Source: Chlorocebus sabaeus (Eukaryota; Chordata; Mammalia; Primates; Cercopithecidae). Taken from it: a DNA stretch of 64,000 nucleotides. Under the pieces are notes generated by a model that did no database searches, was not told the DNA's origin, and saw only the letters and a program-made list of their open reading frames with translations. Of this stretch, positions 34,971-47,648 are shown in pieces. Position 1 is the first letter of the stretch. Each line of letters opens with the position of its first letter. The position numbers were made by a program, and so were the translations under genes. The stretch covers positions 45,316,889 to 45,380,888 of the forward strand of contig NC_132928.1 in assembly GCF_047675955.1 (NCBI RefSeq), written 5' to 3'.

Positions 34971-35655
34971 GAACTCTGTCCACTGAAAAGGCCTAGAAAC
35001 AATGACCAGCTCAAAGGCAATGAGAACCCCTAACAACTGTACTGTGGTCTCTAAATACTGTTTACCACTAAAAAGATCTGGTGTAGAAAAAGTACAAAAT
35101 AAATCTGAAATATCTTTAACCAGAAAGTAAAAATGTTACCAAAAACTACTGTAGTCTCATCAAAAAGATTCAGAAGCCAATTTAAAGACTCACACTGGAC
35201 ACAAAAATAATTTGAGCTTCAAAATAAACTGCAAGAGATTAAAACACATAAACTGTGTTAAAATCTACAAGTTCATAATGACAATAAAAAAAAAAAAACT
35301 TGCTGGTTTCCTCTGGAGGCTACTAGAAAATCAGCTCATTATTCTGATATTGGTTTAAATAGAAGAAAGAAAATCAAGCATCAATTTTCCTACATAAACT
35401 ATATCTCAGGGTAACAAATAGTTGATGTTGTTAAGGTTTCTTGAAAGAAAAATTCCAGCTAGGAAATACAGGAAGGATGATAGAATATCACCATTTTATA
35501 ACCTTTACTAAATAATAATCACAATAGCATCAAGGTTTTTAACAGGGTCTGTGATCAGACTAACAATACCTAAATCCACTGATAGTCTTAACTTCACAAA
35601 AGAAGAAATGAGAAGGCATGTGTGCCTCCTGATGTGATGTAATAGGAAGTACCTA
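34971..35655. other. Unique or highly decayed sequence
   Basis: A-rich. No clear repeat or gene signal. Confidence 0.4.
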
Positions 35656-35660
35656 ACACA

Positions 35661-35961
35661 GCCAGGAGTGGTGGCTCATGCCTGTAATCTTAGCACTTTG
35701 GGAGCCAAAGGTGGGCAGACTGCTTGAGCTCACGAGTTCGAGACCAGCCTGGGCAACATGGCAAAACCCCGTCTCTACAAAAAATACAAAAAATTAGCTG
35801 GGTGTGGTGGCACACACCTATAGTCCCAGCTACTCAAGAGGCTGAGGTGGGAGGAGGGCTTGAGCCCAGGAGGCAGAGGCTGCAGTGAGCCGATATCACA
35901 CCATTATACTCCAGCCTGGCCAATAGAGTCAGACCTTGTCTCAATTAAAAAAAAAAAAAAT
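35661..35961 (+). mobile_element. AluS-like
   Basis: GCCAGGAGTGGTGGCTCATG start, two arms, A tail after TCTCAATT. Confidence 0.93.
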
Positions 35962-36405
35962 TACATAACCCTTCCTATGATGTGCTCTTGCCAAAAATTT
36001 CTGATAAGCTTCCAGTCTAGCTCAAACTACTAGTTTACAGGAAATACAGGAGGAAACAGAGAAATATAATAATAAACAGCAACAAAGAAGATGCAGTCAG
36101 GATACAGAGAATCCTATAGACAAATCCTTGTTTCCTCAACAAATAAACTTCCAGAGAAGGAAAAGAGAGAAAAATAGGCAAAGGAAGCCTGTAAATACGA
36201 CAAATGCATCTCTCACGTGTGGAAATTGTTTGGATCCCAAAATGCAAAAAAAAAAAGTAATAATTTTAAAAAATGATGACAATCAAGGAAATGTGCTTTC
36301 TGACTAAATATTTGATATTAGGAAATTATTGTTAGAAATTAGACATGATAATATTATGATCATTTTAAAAGGAAAAAGACTCTGTATCTTTTAGAAATAC
36401 ATACA

Positions 36406-36780
36406 GCCGTGTGCCACATAACCATGTTTCGGTCAGCAATGGTCAATGGATATGAAACTGTAGTCTCGTAAGGTTATATAATGGAGCTGTCCTACACAGG
36501 TGTACCACTTTTTATCTTTTATACCATATTTTACCTTTTCTATATTTAGATGTTTGGATACACAAATACCATTTTGTTACAACTGCCCATAGTATTCAGT
36601 GAAATACTGTACAGGTCTATAGCCTAGAAGCAATGGGCTATACCCCACAGCCTAGGTGTGTAGCAGGCTATACCATCTAAGTTTGTGTGAGTACACTCTA
36701 TGATGTATGCACAATGATGAAATCACCTAATGACACATTTCTTAGAATATATCTGTGTGGTTAAATGACAAAGAACTTTA
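36406..36780 (+). mobile_element. Tigger-type DNA transposon, internally deleted
   Basis: TA precedes CAGCCGTGTGCCACATAACC. Later motifs include 'TACAGGTCTATAGCCTAGAA', 'GGCTATACCATCTAAG' and 'CACCTAATGACACATTTCTT', the two ends of a primate-era TcMar-Tigger element (Tigger7-like) joined with the middle missing. Name from memory of the motif. Confidence 0.6.
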
Positions 36781-36899
36781 TAATCTATTATGTACAGAGC
36801 AGATAATACAATGTCCGATTTGCTTCATAAGGAACCAGTAAACGAGAAGAAAGGAGTATATGAGGAAGGGGGCAGAGAAAACAGAACTGGCTGGGAGTT

Positions 36900-37150
36900 G
36901 ACAATTAAAAGCCTGACTTTAAAGTAGGAGAGCCTGGATTACAGTCTTAGCACCGCCACTATTAGCTACAAGACCTAATCAAGATCCTAAACACACTGAG
37001 GCTTAGTTATTCTCTGTAAAGAAGAGGTAACAGTAGTGGGTTCCTCATAGAGTTGCTGCAAGCATTAAAGAAACAGTGCATGTAGTGTACTCAGCACAGT
37101 ACCTAGGCACAGAGTCATCACTCAGTACATGTTAGCTTTCATTATTACTA
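36900..37150 (+). repeat. MIR SINE
   Basis: 'AGAGCCTGGATTACAGTCTT', 'GAGGCTTAGTTATTCTCTG' and 'TTCCTCATAGAGTTGCTG' are in MIR order. Confidence 0.8.
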
Positions 37151-38035
37151 TTGTCAATTATTGCCGTTGTCATTCAAGATCACCAATCTGGAGTTAGGAG
37201 GTGGCGAAACTAGAATAGAATCTGCTGAATCCATAGCCCACATTCTTCCTGCTACATTATGATGCCTCACCTACCTCTCCTTGACTCTCTCAGTGGAGTC
37301 TGAGAACGAGTAACAAACATACTCTGCAATAAGCTTCCCTGTTTATACTACAAACCTTTAATGACACTGCTTCTCAGCCTCCACTTCTGTAATCAAATAG
37401 CCATCCTTTGTGGTAACTTAAAGTGTTCTTACAGTTGATGGCTATTCATCTGATAGGATGTAAATACCCATGTATTTTTAATCCCCTTAAAAATGAATGC
37501 ACACACTTATAAATTCACAATGATGAAACATTCTGCACTTTCAACATCCTCCCAAACCATGGCTCCAAATTTTTACTACATTGGGTGCTGGTATAAGTTA
37601 TACAAGGCTAAACTCAGGTTCCAAACATACAAGACTAACAAAGTGATAAAACATTAAACTTTGCATGCAGCATAAGCTGATACATAATATTACAATGCTA
37701 AGTAGCCATACATTATTTTAACGGTAAGAAAACAAGTTGGTATCTTCCCATCAAATAAATGTTCCCACATCTATTTAATAACAGACATTATGAGAATCTC
37801 TTTAGATTTGTTTCAATTCTTCATGCAACAATTCTGACCACATGCCACTGCCTGATGCTCTCTCTTCTTTGACAGACACCACACTTGCCTGGTTTGAGTC
37901 TCCTTAACCATCCATTTCTATCACACCTCTGAAACGCTAGGGTTCCCTAGAACTCCCTGTTTACTTTTCTTCTACATAGTTTCCCTGTGCAAACTGATGC
38001 TGAACCACAACAGCTTCAATTATTTACAAAAACTC
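37151..38035. other. Unique sequence
   Basis: No recognised feature. Confidence 0.45.
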
Positions 38036-38039
38036 TTTC

Positions 38040-38345
38040 AATCACTGATTTATTCATCCATTCAACAAATATGTGCTGGGCCCCTAGTGTGTGGCAGGTG
38101 TTCTTTGGATACAAAAGCATCAAAAACAAATACAGTCTTGCCTTCATGAACCCTACATTTGTGGGGTGGGGAGTAGTATTAGCATTAATCAAATAAACTC
38201 AAAAATGAATGAGCAATTACAATATTGGAAAGTGTATACAGACAAGGAGAGGAGGTACATGGTGTGGTAGGAGGGCAGAATAGAGGGATTTGACCTCATC
38301 ATGGAAATGCAGTGAATGATTCCCTGAGAAAATGATGACTGAGCT
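38040..38345 (-). repeat. L2 LINE fragment
   Basis: 'CATCCATTCAACAAATATGT' then 'CCCCTAGTGTGTGGCAGGTG', reverse L2 3' end, ending near 'GATTCCCTGAGAAAATGATG'. Confidence 0.75.
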
Positions 38346-38639
38346 GACAGCAAACTCATAATTCTATCCCAAACCTCTCTTCTGAATTACAGACCAGAAT
38401 TTCAGTTACGTGTTAGATATCTCCATCTAAGAGAGCATACACACCAGAAACTCAACCTCTTGCAAACTGAGTTATCTTTCCCTCTAATGGCTACCAGCTT
38501 CCACAGCTCAGAGTATAATCCAACCAGAAATTTTACAATTATCCTTTACTATATCCCCTTCGCCACTCTCCTGCCCAGTTCTTCACTGAGTCCTATCAAT
38601 TCTGTTTCCTAAATCCTTCTTCTATCTGTCTCCTTTCTC

Positions 38640-39545
38640 CATTTTCAGTTATCAGTATCTCCCTCCTAGTTAGTACTACAATTCGCTTGTTCTGATTCAC
38701 CTTTGTCCCCTCCAGTCTCTTACCTATACTCAATAGAGAACCAACCATCATACAAAATAGGTCTTTTCTCTCTTTACAATCTTTCAGTGACCCTCACTGC
38801 TTATATTTTGGGCAAAAAGTCCAAACTCTTAGCATGACCTAAAAGGCTTTGCATAGTTCATCAGCCTCATCTCCCATCACTCTCTATCATATGCGGAAAG
38901 TTCAGTGACATCAATCCATGACCACATGGCTCCACATCATTACATTTCTTCTGTTTGAAGTGGCCTACCTCATCTTCCATCTGCCCCCAAACCCCTTTAT
39001 CCCCAAATGCCAGTATGAGAATTGGTCTATGAGTGTATAGTAAAATTTAAAAAGTTCAAAGCTAGCAAACCAGTGTTAGTCCCCAGTATTTTTGGCAATG
39101 TAAGCAGTGTCCTGGAGGACTCCTGGTAGCTTTCAAGTGTCAGTCCAAATATTTCCCTCTCTGTGATGCCTTTTTATGACTTCTCAGTGTTGGGGAATCA
39201 TCACTTATTGTCCAAACTGAGATCCTTTTGAGAATAAAGGGAATGCTATCATTAACTATGTTGGACAGTGGGAATAATCCAGGACTGCCCCAGGGAAACT
39301 GGGATGCACAGTCTGCCTCCCACTAAACAGAGCTTGGTGCTTTCTTATCTCAACTCCCAAAGCCCCTTTGTCTATTCACCGCATACAATGTGTTCGCATG
39401 TCAAGTCTCCTGCTTGTCGGGGGACTCTACAAAGGCAGGGCCAGGCCTTTTTATCTATCTCCAGCATCTCTCCAGTCCCAGGCACCAGAAATGACATAAA
39501 CATCATCAACAAAAGTCAATGTTTGTTCAATAAATTATCTGAGTG
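38640..39545 (+). repeat. L2 LINE, long 3' fragment
   Basis: 'GGCAAAAAGTCCAAACTCTT', 'CATCTCCCATCACTCTC', 'TCAGTCCAAATATTTCCCTC', and the terminal 'CAATAAATTATCTGAGTGAA'. Confidence 0.75.
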
Positions 39546-39869
39546 AATAACAAAGATTAGATGCCTTAACCTTGGCCAACAAAGGAATTTAAAAATTTAT
39601 AATATCTTTTCTCATTCCAGACTATACTTCCTCATTATATTAAAGAAGGCTTTAAATGGGAGCAAGGTCTTCATAGACAGAAACTGTAAGCCTCAGGATC
39701 AATGACAAGCTGTCAAGCAATCAATAACTACTTATTTAGACCAATCTACTCTTAAGGTCCACTGAGCACAATAGAAGGGTTTACATTTGGCTAGGGACAA
39801 AAATATATATAATAAAAATCAAAACTAACAATAAAATAAACTAAGCCTAAAATAAGTATTACATGGGTT

Positions 39870-40035
39870 CATGGAAGGTAAGGGAGAAACCACTCTTATG
39901 GCAGAAGAAGGGCTCCTTGGAGGAGTGGGATTTGAACTGAGATTTGAGAAATATCTTGGATCACAAGAGACACAGTAGAGGGGAAGAAGGATATCCCAGG
40001 GTGAGGCAGGGGTGGGTGTTGGGGAGGCCATGGAA
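39870..40035 (-). repeat. L2 LINE fragment
   Basis: 'GGGCTCCTTGGAGGAGTGGG' and 'TTTGAACTGAGATTTGAG' in reverse L2 order. Confidence 0.5.
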
Positions 40036-41860
40036 GGAAGGCATAAGATTTGTTTCGGGAGTCACATCTAGACTGTCATGGATTCCTGGCACAAACCAGA
40101 ATATCTGAATTTTCAGCAACTACTAAGCAACTCAAGAGATGTTCCTGGATTCTCACTTCTTTCATCAAAATATTATCCACCTGAAACATATAATGAGATA
40201 CATGTTGCTTATTCCTTATAACCTATTAATTGTAAGAACTGTTAACAAAATTATCTTAGCAAAACTGCTTTTGGCAGAACTTTCAGATAGAACCGCTGAA
40301 GTCACGCCGACTATCTGTGTCTTTGAGAAGTTCCCTGTGAATTACAGCCTGGCAGCCTGTAGCAGCTCCTCACTTTACACCCAGCCTTTCAACTGTCTCA
40401 TGTAAAAAAACATAGTGCTAACACAGGGGATCTACTAGACCTCCTTGTCAACTGTGGAGTTCAGGAAGAAGCTTTTAGGAATGGCTATGATACGCATGCA
40501 TGTCACGGTTTGTTGAGAGTACCTCCCCTACCACTTACATCCATGATGAAGGGTATTAAAAAGGTTCCCACACTTCAGAGAAAACAATCAACTTCTCAAT
40601 CGCCTTTCCCTACCCAGTTCAGGTGGGAAAAACCATAAGTCACCAGGCGAAGTGAAATATATTCTAACATGTGGTTTCACAATGAACTGAAACTGCTGCA
40701 GTATCCATGACACTCAAATAAAATACAGATCCACCCAAGAAAAGGAATTATTACTTAAAAACCATCATCTCCCTGCTCTGCTTTAAAGTACCTTTTTCCA
40801 AAAGCCCTCAAGCACTCAGGATATTGCATAACTAATGTTGGATCTACTTTTGAAGTAGTTTTCTAAAAAGACCAATCCAAATTCATATGTAGTGAGTCAA
40901 TGGGATACATTTTTCCAGTAGTAGTGCTCAGTTTACTTTTTCCCCACTGACCTTACTGATAGGGCTGATATAGGCTACAAACTTATAGGGGAAACCAACA
41001 ACATTAGGTGTTAGCTAAAGAATCTTTGCTTGGCATAAATGTATCCCATGAATTTATAAAATTTTCATGGAGAGCAGTAAAATTACAACAAATGAGAAAA
41101 AAAATGGTTCAAGTTGCAGGAATACTTATTTAACCAACATTTACTTAACCAAAGGAGAAAATAAAAAGGTAATGAAGATGAAATTAAATAAACCGTTCTA
41201 CTTTTGTGATTAGCAAGTCGAATTTGGTGTGTAATAAGACTTTCTATGGTGCTATTATGAAAATCTCTGGAATGCTTTTCCAGATTTGTTGTCTGAATCT
41301 TTTAAAATAACAATAATCATCAAGATATTTCCTTTATCTTATCCAATGGAGAACGTAATAGCTAAGTGAAGTGAAGACGCAAAGTACTCAGCTATTGTTA
41401 AATGGCTTAAGAGCCTTACAAAGTCAACAATATAACATACTAGAATCAAAAATGAAGACAAAGGCAGAAAGATCCCTAAACTTGGGGGTGCTCTAATTCC
41501 ACTTTTCTACAAGATATAAAGTATGTGGATGTCAACTCATGAATACTATAAACACATGTGTTGAGATGGCGGGAGCCTGAGAAACAGGCAGAGACAGGTA
41601 TGTGCTGGAAGATCTAAAGGCTTGATGGAGAGAAGTGGGTGGGAGGAAGAAGGGAGGCGGTATGGGGCAAAGTAGGACAGGGGCCCTGAGGGAAGAAGGG
41701 AGTCACTGGGCTGGAAGCAAGAAGTCTACCGTCAGGCAGATAGGTGGGAGGAGCCAGATAGACAGTGGATCTGGAGATATGGTTAAAATACTGCACTGGA
41801 AAAGCTCATTCAGACACTAAAGTCTTGCAGACAAAAGTAAGGCGTGGGATAGGAAGCAAA
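40036..41860. other. Unique sequence
   Basis: About 1.8 kb without a recognised repeat. Purine-rich at 41625-41720. Confidence 0.45.
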
Positions 41861-41863
41861 AGG

Positions 41864-42165
41864 GAGCCTGACGCGGTGGTTGATGCTGCGGTGGTCTTGG
41901 GGAGACTGAGGTGGGGGATCACTTGAGCTCAGGAGTTCCAGATCAGCCTGGGCGACATGGCAAGACCACGTCTCTACAAAAAACACAAAAACTATCCAGG
42001 TGTGTGGTATGCACATGTGGCTCCAGCTACTCAAGAATCTGATGTGGGAGAATGACTTGAGCCAGGGAGGCAGAGGTTGCAGTGAGCCAAGATTGTGCCA
42101 CTGCACTCCAGCCTGGGTGACAGAATGAAACCCTGTCTCAAGGAAAAATAAAAAATAAAAAAAAA
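41864..42165 (+). mobile_element. Alu with truncated first arm
   Basis: 'GAGCCTGACGCGGTGGTTG' runs abruptly into 'GGGGAGACTGAGG', so the usual CCTGTAATCC block is lost. The second arm is intact. Confidence 0.88.
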
Positions 42166-42384
42166 GGAGCAGGAGCGTCTATGGATAGAGATCTATGGGC
42201 CAGAAGAACATGAAAAAAACTTCAGAAAGGAAAGGAGAGGAAGATGAAAGTGATACTTGGCTAAGGTGGACTAAGAGGCCAAAGTCAGCCCAAGAGACAG
42301 AACAGGTGTAGGGTGAGAGCCACTGGATGCTGGGAGCCTGAGTGGGCTCAGTGCACTAACAGGTCTCAACTTTCCTTTACCTCA

Positions 42385-42630
42385 GTTATTTTTTTTTTAA
42401 TTTAGATTTAGATGATAGGAGTGCGGTTCTGTGACACAGATATATTGTGCAGTGGTGAAGTCTGGGCTTTTAGTGTACCCATCACCCAAATAGTGTTGTG
42501 CCCAACAGGTAATTTCTCATCCCTCGCCACCCTCCCATCCTCCCACCTTTTGGAGTCTCCAGTGTCTATTATTCCACTCTAAACGTCCACATGTACACAC
42601 TGTTTGGTTCCCGCTTTATTCAAGTTATCT
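42385..42630 (-). mobile_element. L1 3' end (L1PB/L1MA-like), 5' truncated
   Basis: T run, then 'TTTTAGTGTACCCATCACCC' and 'TTTGGAGTCTCCAGTGTCTA', reverse of an L1 3' UTR. Confidence 0.8.
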
Positions 42631-42984
42631 TAGAGGGAACAGCGGTGAATCTAAAAAACCAAGAGGTGGAGGGCTTCCTGAGCTTTCCCTGGACCTCTCC
42701 ACCACTCCTTGATCCAGGCTCATTCTGGGAAAGATCCCAGCATGGAAAAAAATAAACCCTGACTGCTATGGCTGCAGCCAAATGTCAAATGAGACAGGAC
42801 ACATGAAAGGACTTTGAAAACCATAAGGCACACTATAAATATTAGGCACTGTTATTCACTGAATCCCTGAGGCAAATAAGATGAAGACCACAGCTACAAT
42901 CATAAGGGAAGGAGTGCCTGTCAAATACAGAAATTATATCTATTCCAAATCAAGATGCCCCTAACTAGAAATTCCTGTAATTTG

Positions 42985-43287
42985 GGGGCCAGGCACAGTG
43001 GCTCATGCCTGTAATCCCAGCACTTTGTGAGGCCAAGGCGGGCAGATCACTTGAGATCAAAAGATCGAGACCATCCTGGTCAACATGGCAAAACTCCATC
43101 TCTACTAAAAATATAAAAATTAGCTGGCATGGTGGCACATGCCTGTAATCCCAGCTACTCAGGAGGCTGAGGCATGAGAATTGCTTGGACCCAGGAGGTA
43201 GAGATTACAGTGAGACTGTGCCACTGCACTTCAGCCTGGGTGACAGAGCAAAACTCCATCTCAAAAAAAAAAAAAAAAAAAAAAAAA
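42985..43287 (+). mobile_element. AluS-like
   Basis: GGGCCAGGCACAGTGGCTC start. Flanked by AGAAATTCCTGTAATTTG (42967-42984) and the same with one change at 43288-43305. A tail of about 25. Confidence 0.95.
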
Positions 43288-43489
43288 AGAAATTCCAGTA
43301 ATTTGAGAGGACATCATGCTTGGTATGTTTCCTGTCAAATATGTCTCAACATTTAAAAATCCTACCTGAGGCATAATATGGGGCTCTTAATAAACTACCA
43401 TACACATTTATTAAAACTTAAGTCCGCATCTATGTATTTCTCCAAGGAAATTTTGACACGCTGCAGATCTTAACTAATTAGGTAAATTC

Positions 43490-43580
43490 CATTCCATTCA
43501 ATCACTCATTGAGTGACTTCCAAGTGCAAGGTAGTGTGCTAGCTGCTATGGGGGTTGCTGACATGAGTAAAAGGGCCTAG
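43490..43580 (-). repeat. L2/MIR terminus fragment
   Basis: 'TTCAATCACTCATTGAGTGA' and 'GGTAGTGTGCTAGCTGC'. Confidence 0.45.
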
Positions 43581-46500
43581 CCTTCCAGTAGCTTGGCCAA
43601 ATAATTTCTCAGTTTCCATTTTAGATTGGGGAAGCTGCATCTCCTTTCACAAATGTAAGAGAAAGCAATCATTATTTTAGGTGATTAACCTACAACCTGG
43701 GAAATACATTTTCTAGTAACATAGTTAATAAAAAAGCAAAGAAACTTCTTAATACCTGGTGACTGGAGACACTGTTGTGTGCTCATTTCTATGTTTATCC
43801 TAGCCCAGTTTACGTCCAACCACTCTTGTTATAATTGCATAACCACAGCATGTCATGTTGTTTCTTGTTGCAACTATAACTTGTAAAATTAAACTTCAGA
43901 ACTGAGACAGTCAAGCTAAATAATTGCCTACTTTAAAAAATATGCATGTATATAATTTACATGCCACTTCAGATAAGCTCTTGAATTATGATCTCTGGAA
44001 GTCAAAACTGTCACCATTTTTTAAAATATAGTTCCACTGTCGCAATTCTTCTCGTACACAAGCCCTATCCCTGTTTTTTCAGTTTTCTAAGCAGTACTTT
44101 ATACTGGTCTATTGCAATCTGCTTTTTGTGTTTTATGGAGAACCCAATTAAGCATAATTTTTATTTACTCCACGCTACGGGACTTTTAAAATTGAGGCTA
44201 AAGAAGGACCATGAAGTGGCCAAAGATGCATTTGTTTGCTAAAACCCTATTAACAAAAGTATCTTTACACAGTAAAGCTGGGGAAAAAAAGGTCATCTGA
44301 ATACCCACCATGTACATTGTGTAGGGTCCTCCAACCTGTATTATATATCGTGTAACCCTTCCCTCACCTTGGGAGGGAGGCTTCACTACATCCATTTCCA
44401 AAATAGTATTTTCAGGAGATGTATATTTTCATGAAGACTGATCGACCCAATATCTCTGAGTGAATTCCGATTGACTAAACGTATAAGTAGATTTACATAG
44501 TCAATAGGTTCCCAAAAAACTGGAGGCAAATCAACTTTCGCATACAAATTATTTTCATGTAAACTTGCATTGTAAGATCAGACCTGCCATACCCTGACTT
44601 CTGACTGATAATCAGCACCGTGCTGCTCAGAGCACTTGCTGGAGTCTGAAGCTTCTCCATGTGTACACACCCTTTCCTAACAACTCTCTGATGAGTTTGG
44701 ATTCCATTCCACCCATGAGGAGGTGCAGAATGAAACAGTCTAAATCACCTAAAATAAGCAGTGACCACAGTCTGAGATACCAGCTAAACATCAGGAGAGA
44801 AAATACAAACATAGCAATGTTCCCTCCTCCCTTTATATTTGGTTCTAAGAAGCTGGAGGAAGACAAAGTATCATAAGACAGTGAGGTTTCACCAATTTCT
44901 CTGTCAACTGGCAGTCTCCTTCTAAATCTCCCTCCAGAATTATTATGCCATTACCCTTTAGTTAGGGCCACCCTCAAAGTAGAGCTGGAAGGAAACTTCA
45001 AAGGATACAGAACCCCAAGACCTCTGTACTTAAACATGTGATCTCCACAAGATGCCTCATTATATGGCTATAAGTTGTATTGATAAATTCAAATGAAGAC
45101 AGTCATATTTATCATCTTAGGACTCTTCTGTAAATATGTCACCTGCCTTCTCCTGCCCTATTGGAAGATGACATGACATTCCCTGTCCAGCCTTTGGTGT
45201 CTCCTTTGGACAAAAACAAACAAACAAAAAACAAAAACAAACACAAACCAAAAAAATCTTATAGAAGGGGGCTGCTTAGAGCCTGGAGCAAGCCACTCAG
45301 AATGTAAAACTCAAAGCTTGTCTGGTCACAAAGGCAACACAGTGCTGAGGCATGATTCACCTGGAAATTACACTCATAATAGTGCAAACCACCTTCCTCC
45401 TTAGTAGGATTTTTTAATCAGTCATAGCAAATAGTACCAAAGCTCTTGAATTATGCCCTGTGATTCTTCAAGAAGCTCAAACCCCTTCAGACAGTGGCCT
45501 ATTAATTCCCAGAAACCCATGTTGAATATAAAGTGAGATGGGGTGGAGGAGGGTAAATTTCTAGCCAAGAAAACAAAATTATCAGTTTTCTAAACTCAGA
45601 GTTAAATTAAGCCAACCCTGGAGGAAAGCTGGAATTTTAAGGTCCTTATAGGATGAACTTTTAACACTGGAGGATGTGAGACCTCTCTACCACCCAAGGC
45701 CATTTTTCTTTGGAATCGTGCCCCAATCGTGACAAAGCTAGACAACAGAAGCACCCCGCCCCTCCTCAGGCACCCACCCAAGAGCTGAGCGCAGTGGTCT
45801 TTGTTGCCCTTTTTAGAAGCCTCCAGGACTGTTCTCTGAAGCAGGTTTGCACAGCAGTAAACACTGAGTGACATTCTATTTCAATGCTGTATTTGTGATC
45901 TGTGAAGTACCAGTCCCAGCATTGGTTTAACGCCTATAAATACACTCAGTTGTCCTACCACTGGTACTTCCTACTTTGTAAGTAGCAAAACAAAAATAGG
46001 TGATCCAATCCAAATTAATTTCTATGTCTGACAATTGCATTTCCAAACAGCCAACATGGAACATGTTCTATTGATCCTACAGTCCAGTTCTAGACAATAT
46101 GAAAAACGGGAGAAAACTCCAAATTCAGCATCTTGAACTTAAAAGACCTTTCAGAAACATCACCTTCTCCCCACAGTGCTGAAGTAGCCCAGGCCCACTC
46201 CACCTATGTTTGTTTCTATCCTGGTAGATCCCAATTCTATCAAATTAAAAGGTTATTCCCATTAGGCAGAAGCTGAACCCATCCCCTTGAATAGGGAGGT
46301 GCTCATTACATCTGTCTGTGTAATGAACTTGTCATTTCCCCAAACGGTCTGGACAGTCTCCTAAAAAAAAAAAAAAAAGAGAGAAAAGAAAAGAAAGAAA
46401 AAAGTTCTCCATGGAATCTATGGTGTGTCAGTCCCCTTCCTAACATCTGAGTCAGACTACGTGTGTCTTTACTGAGGTTCTGGGTGCCCAGGGTGTATCA

Positions 46501-46939
46501 TTTTCAGAGTTGCTTCAGCAACTGAACTATGGCTGTTTTCCAGCCACGGACAACACAAGCACTGTCTATTTTAAAACAATTTTCCTAATCCACAGGCAAT
46601 GGAAGAGATCCCATAGGTCACCGACATCCTATTGGAAACAAATTATTTCTCTCTCAAACTGCTTGCCGTCTCTCAGAATTAATGGGTGTTTATGTATGCA
46701 TAATTGTATCTTTGGCCATGAAACTCTTGGGGCAAAGAGGACCACCCCAAATTTTACCGACATGCCTGAGCCATTCAGAGCTTTAGAAGAGAAATGAATG
46801 GGTAATGAGAGCCCTTAAGCCCAGGACTTCTCTCACACAAACAGTAAGTGGAAAGGAAAAAACAAAAACAAAAACAAAAACTAACCCTCTGTAGAGGGAG
46901 GGGGCAGGGTGGATGATAGGGAAAGGACATTAACCAGCA
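43581..46939. other. Unique promoter-proximal sequence
   Basis: Over 3 kb leading to the promoter has almost no interspersed repeat, which is unusual here and typical of sequence near an active CpG promoter. Contains a CAAA-rich tract (45210-45260) and an A/GA tract (46362-46402). Confidence 0.55.
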
Positions 46940-47150
46940 GACCTAAGGCAGCCGCGGCGGCGGCACTTCGCGAACTGCCTGCAGAGGAGAGTGAAATCTG
47001 TTTCGTGTACAATAACCAAGCACCCTCTGGCTGCCTCGCATAGGAACGAATAATAAATATACCGAGGTGGGCAAACAGAGGCACCGAAACAAGCCACCCC
47101 AAAAAGGTCAAAACTTCAGAAATCCCGGGGGTCAAACCACCCACACAAAC
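46940..47150 (-). promoter_or_regulatory. CpG-containing shoulder, possible downstream alternative start
   Basis: This repeat-free stretch about 0.5 kb downstream of the predicted donor has several CpGs (GCCGCGGCGGCGG, TTCGCGAA). On the minus strand it has a TATA-like GTATATTTATTA at about 47050-47061, followed by a pyrimidine tract ending CTCTGCAG. It could hold an alternative start or a small exon, but no good donor follows. The call is weak. Confidence 0.25.
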
Positions 47151-47648
47151 ACATCAATCAATCGGAGCGGGAGAAGGGACTTGGATACTTAGCAAAGGAT
47201 CCTACATTGTGTTTTTCCTTTCCAGCTCTGGCTTGCAAAGTACGGTGGCTACATGCAAAGCTAGAGGAGAGCAGGAAGGCTGAGGGCGGCAGGGTGCGGG
47301 TGGGAAGGGAGGGGTGTCTAACACCAGCCACCCAGGCCTCGATGTGACGAAAGTCGTCAGCAGCCCCGACCACATCCCAGACCCTCCGCCCTGGCCGGCA
47401 GACGCCCCTCGCGGCTCCCCCACCCCAGCTTCCGTCCCTGGCAGCAGCCCCGCCAGCCCCGCACCAGCAGCAGCCCCAGCCCGGGCCCCGCGCTGGCAGC
47501 GCCACGACCGCGGCTCCCATCCCTTCCGCGCGGCAGACACCCCGCAGGCCTCCCTCCCTGCCCACCCGGGGATGCCCGGGTAGCCAAGCCGGGGCGGGCT
47601 GCACTGCCAGCTCCCCCCGCCCCAGAGCAGGCGATGGCTCACGCTTAC

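Larger units (their letters stand above)
1..47648 (-). other. Probable first intron of the leftward gene
   Basis: If the 47649 donor is used, everything to the left is first intron unless an internal exon has been missed. I saw no exon with conserved coding character, good splice sites and a domain. Content is repeats plus unique AT-rich DNA. The extent is inference: an intergenic gap or small noncoding exons inside this span cannot be excluded by reading. Confidence 0.4.
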
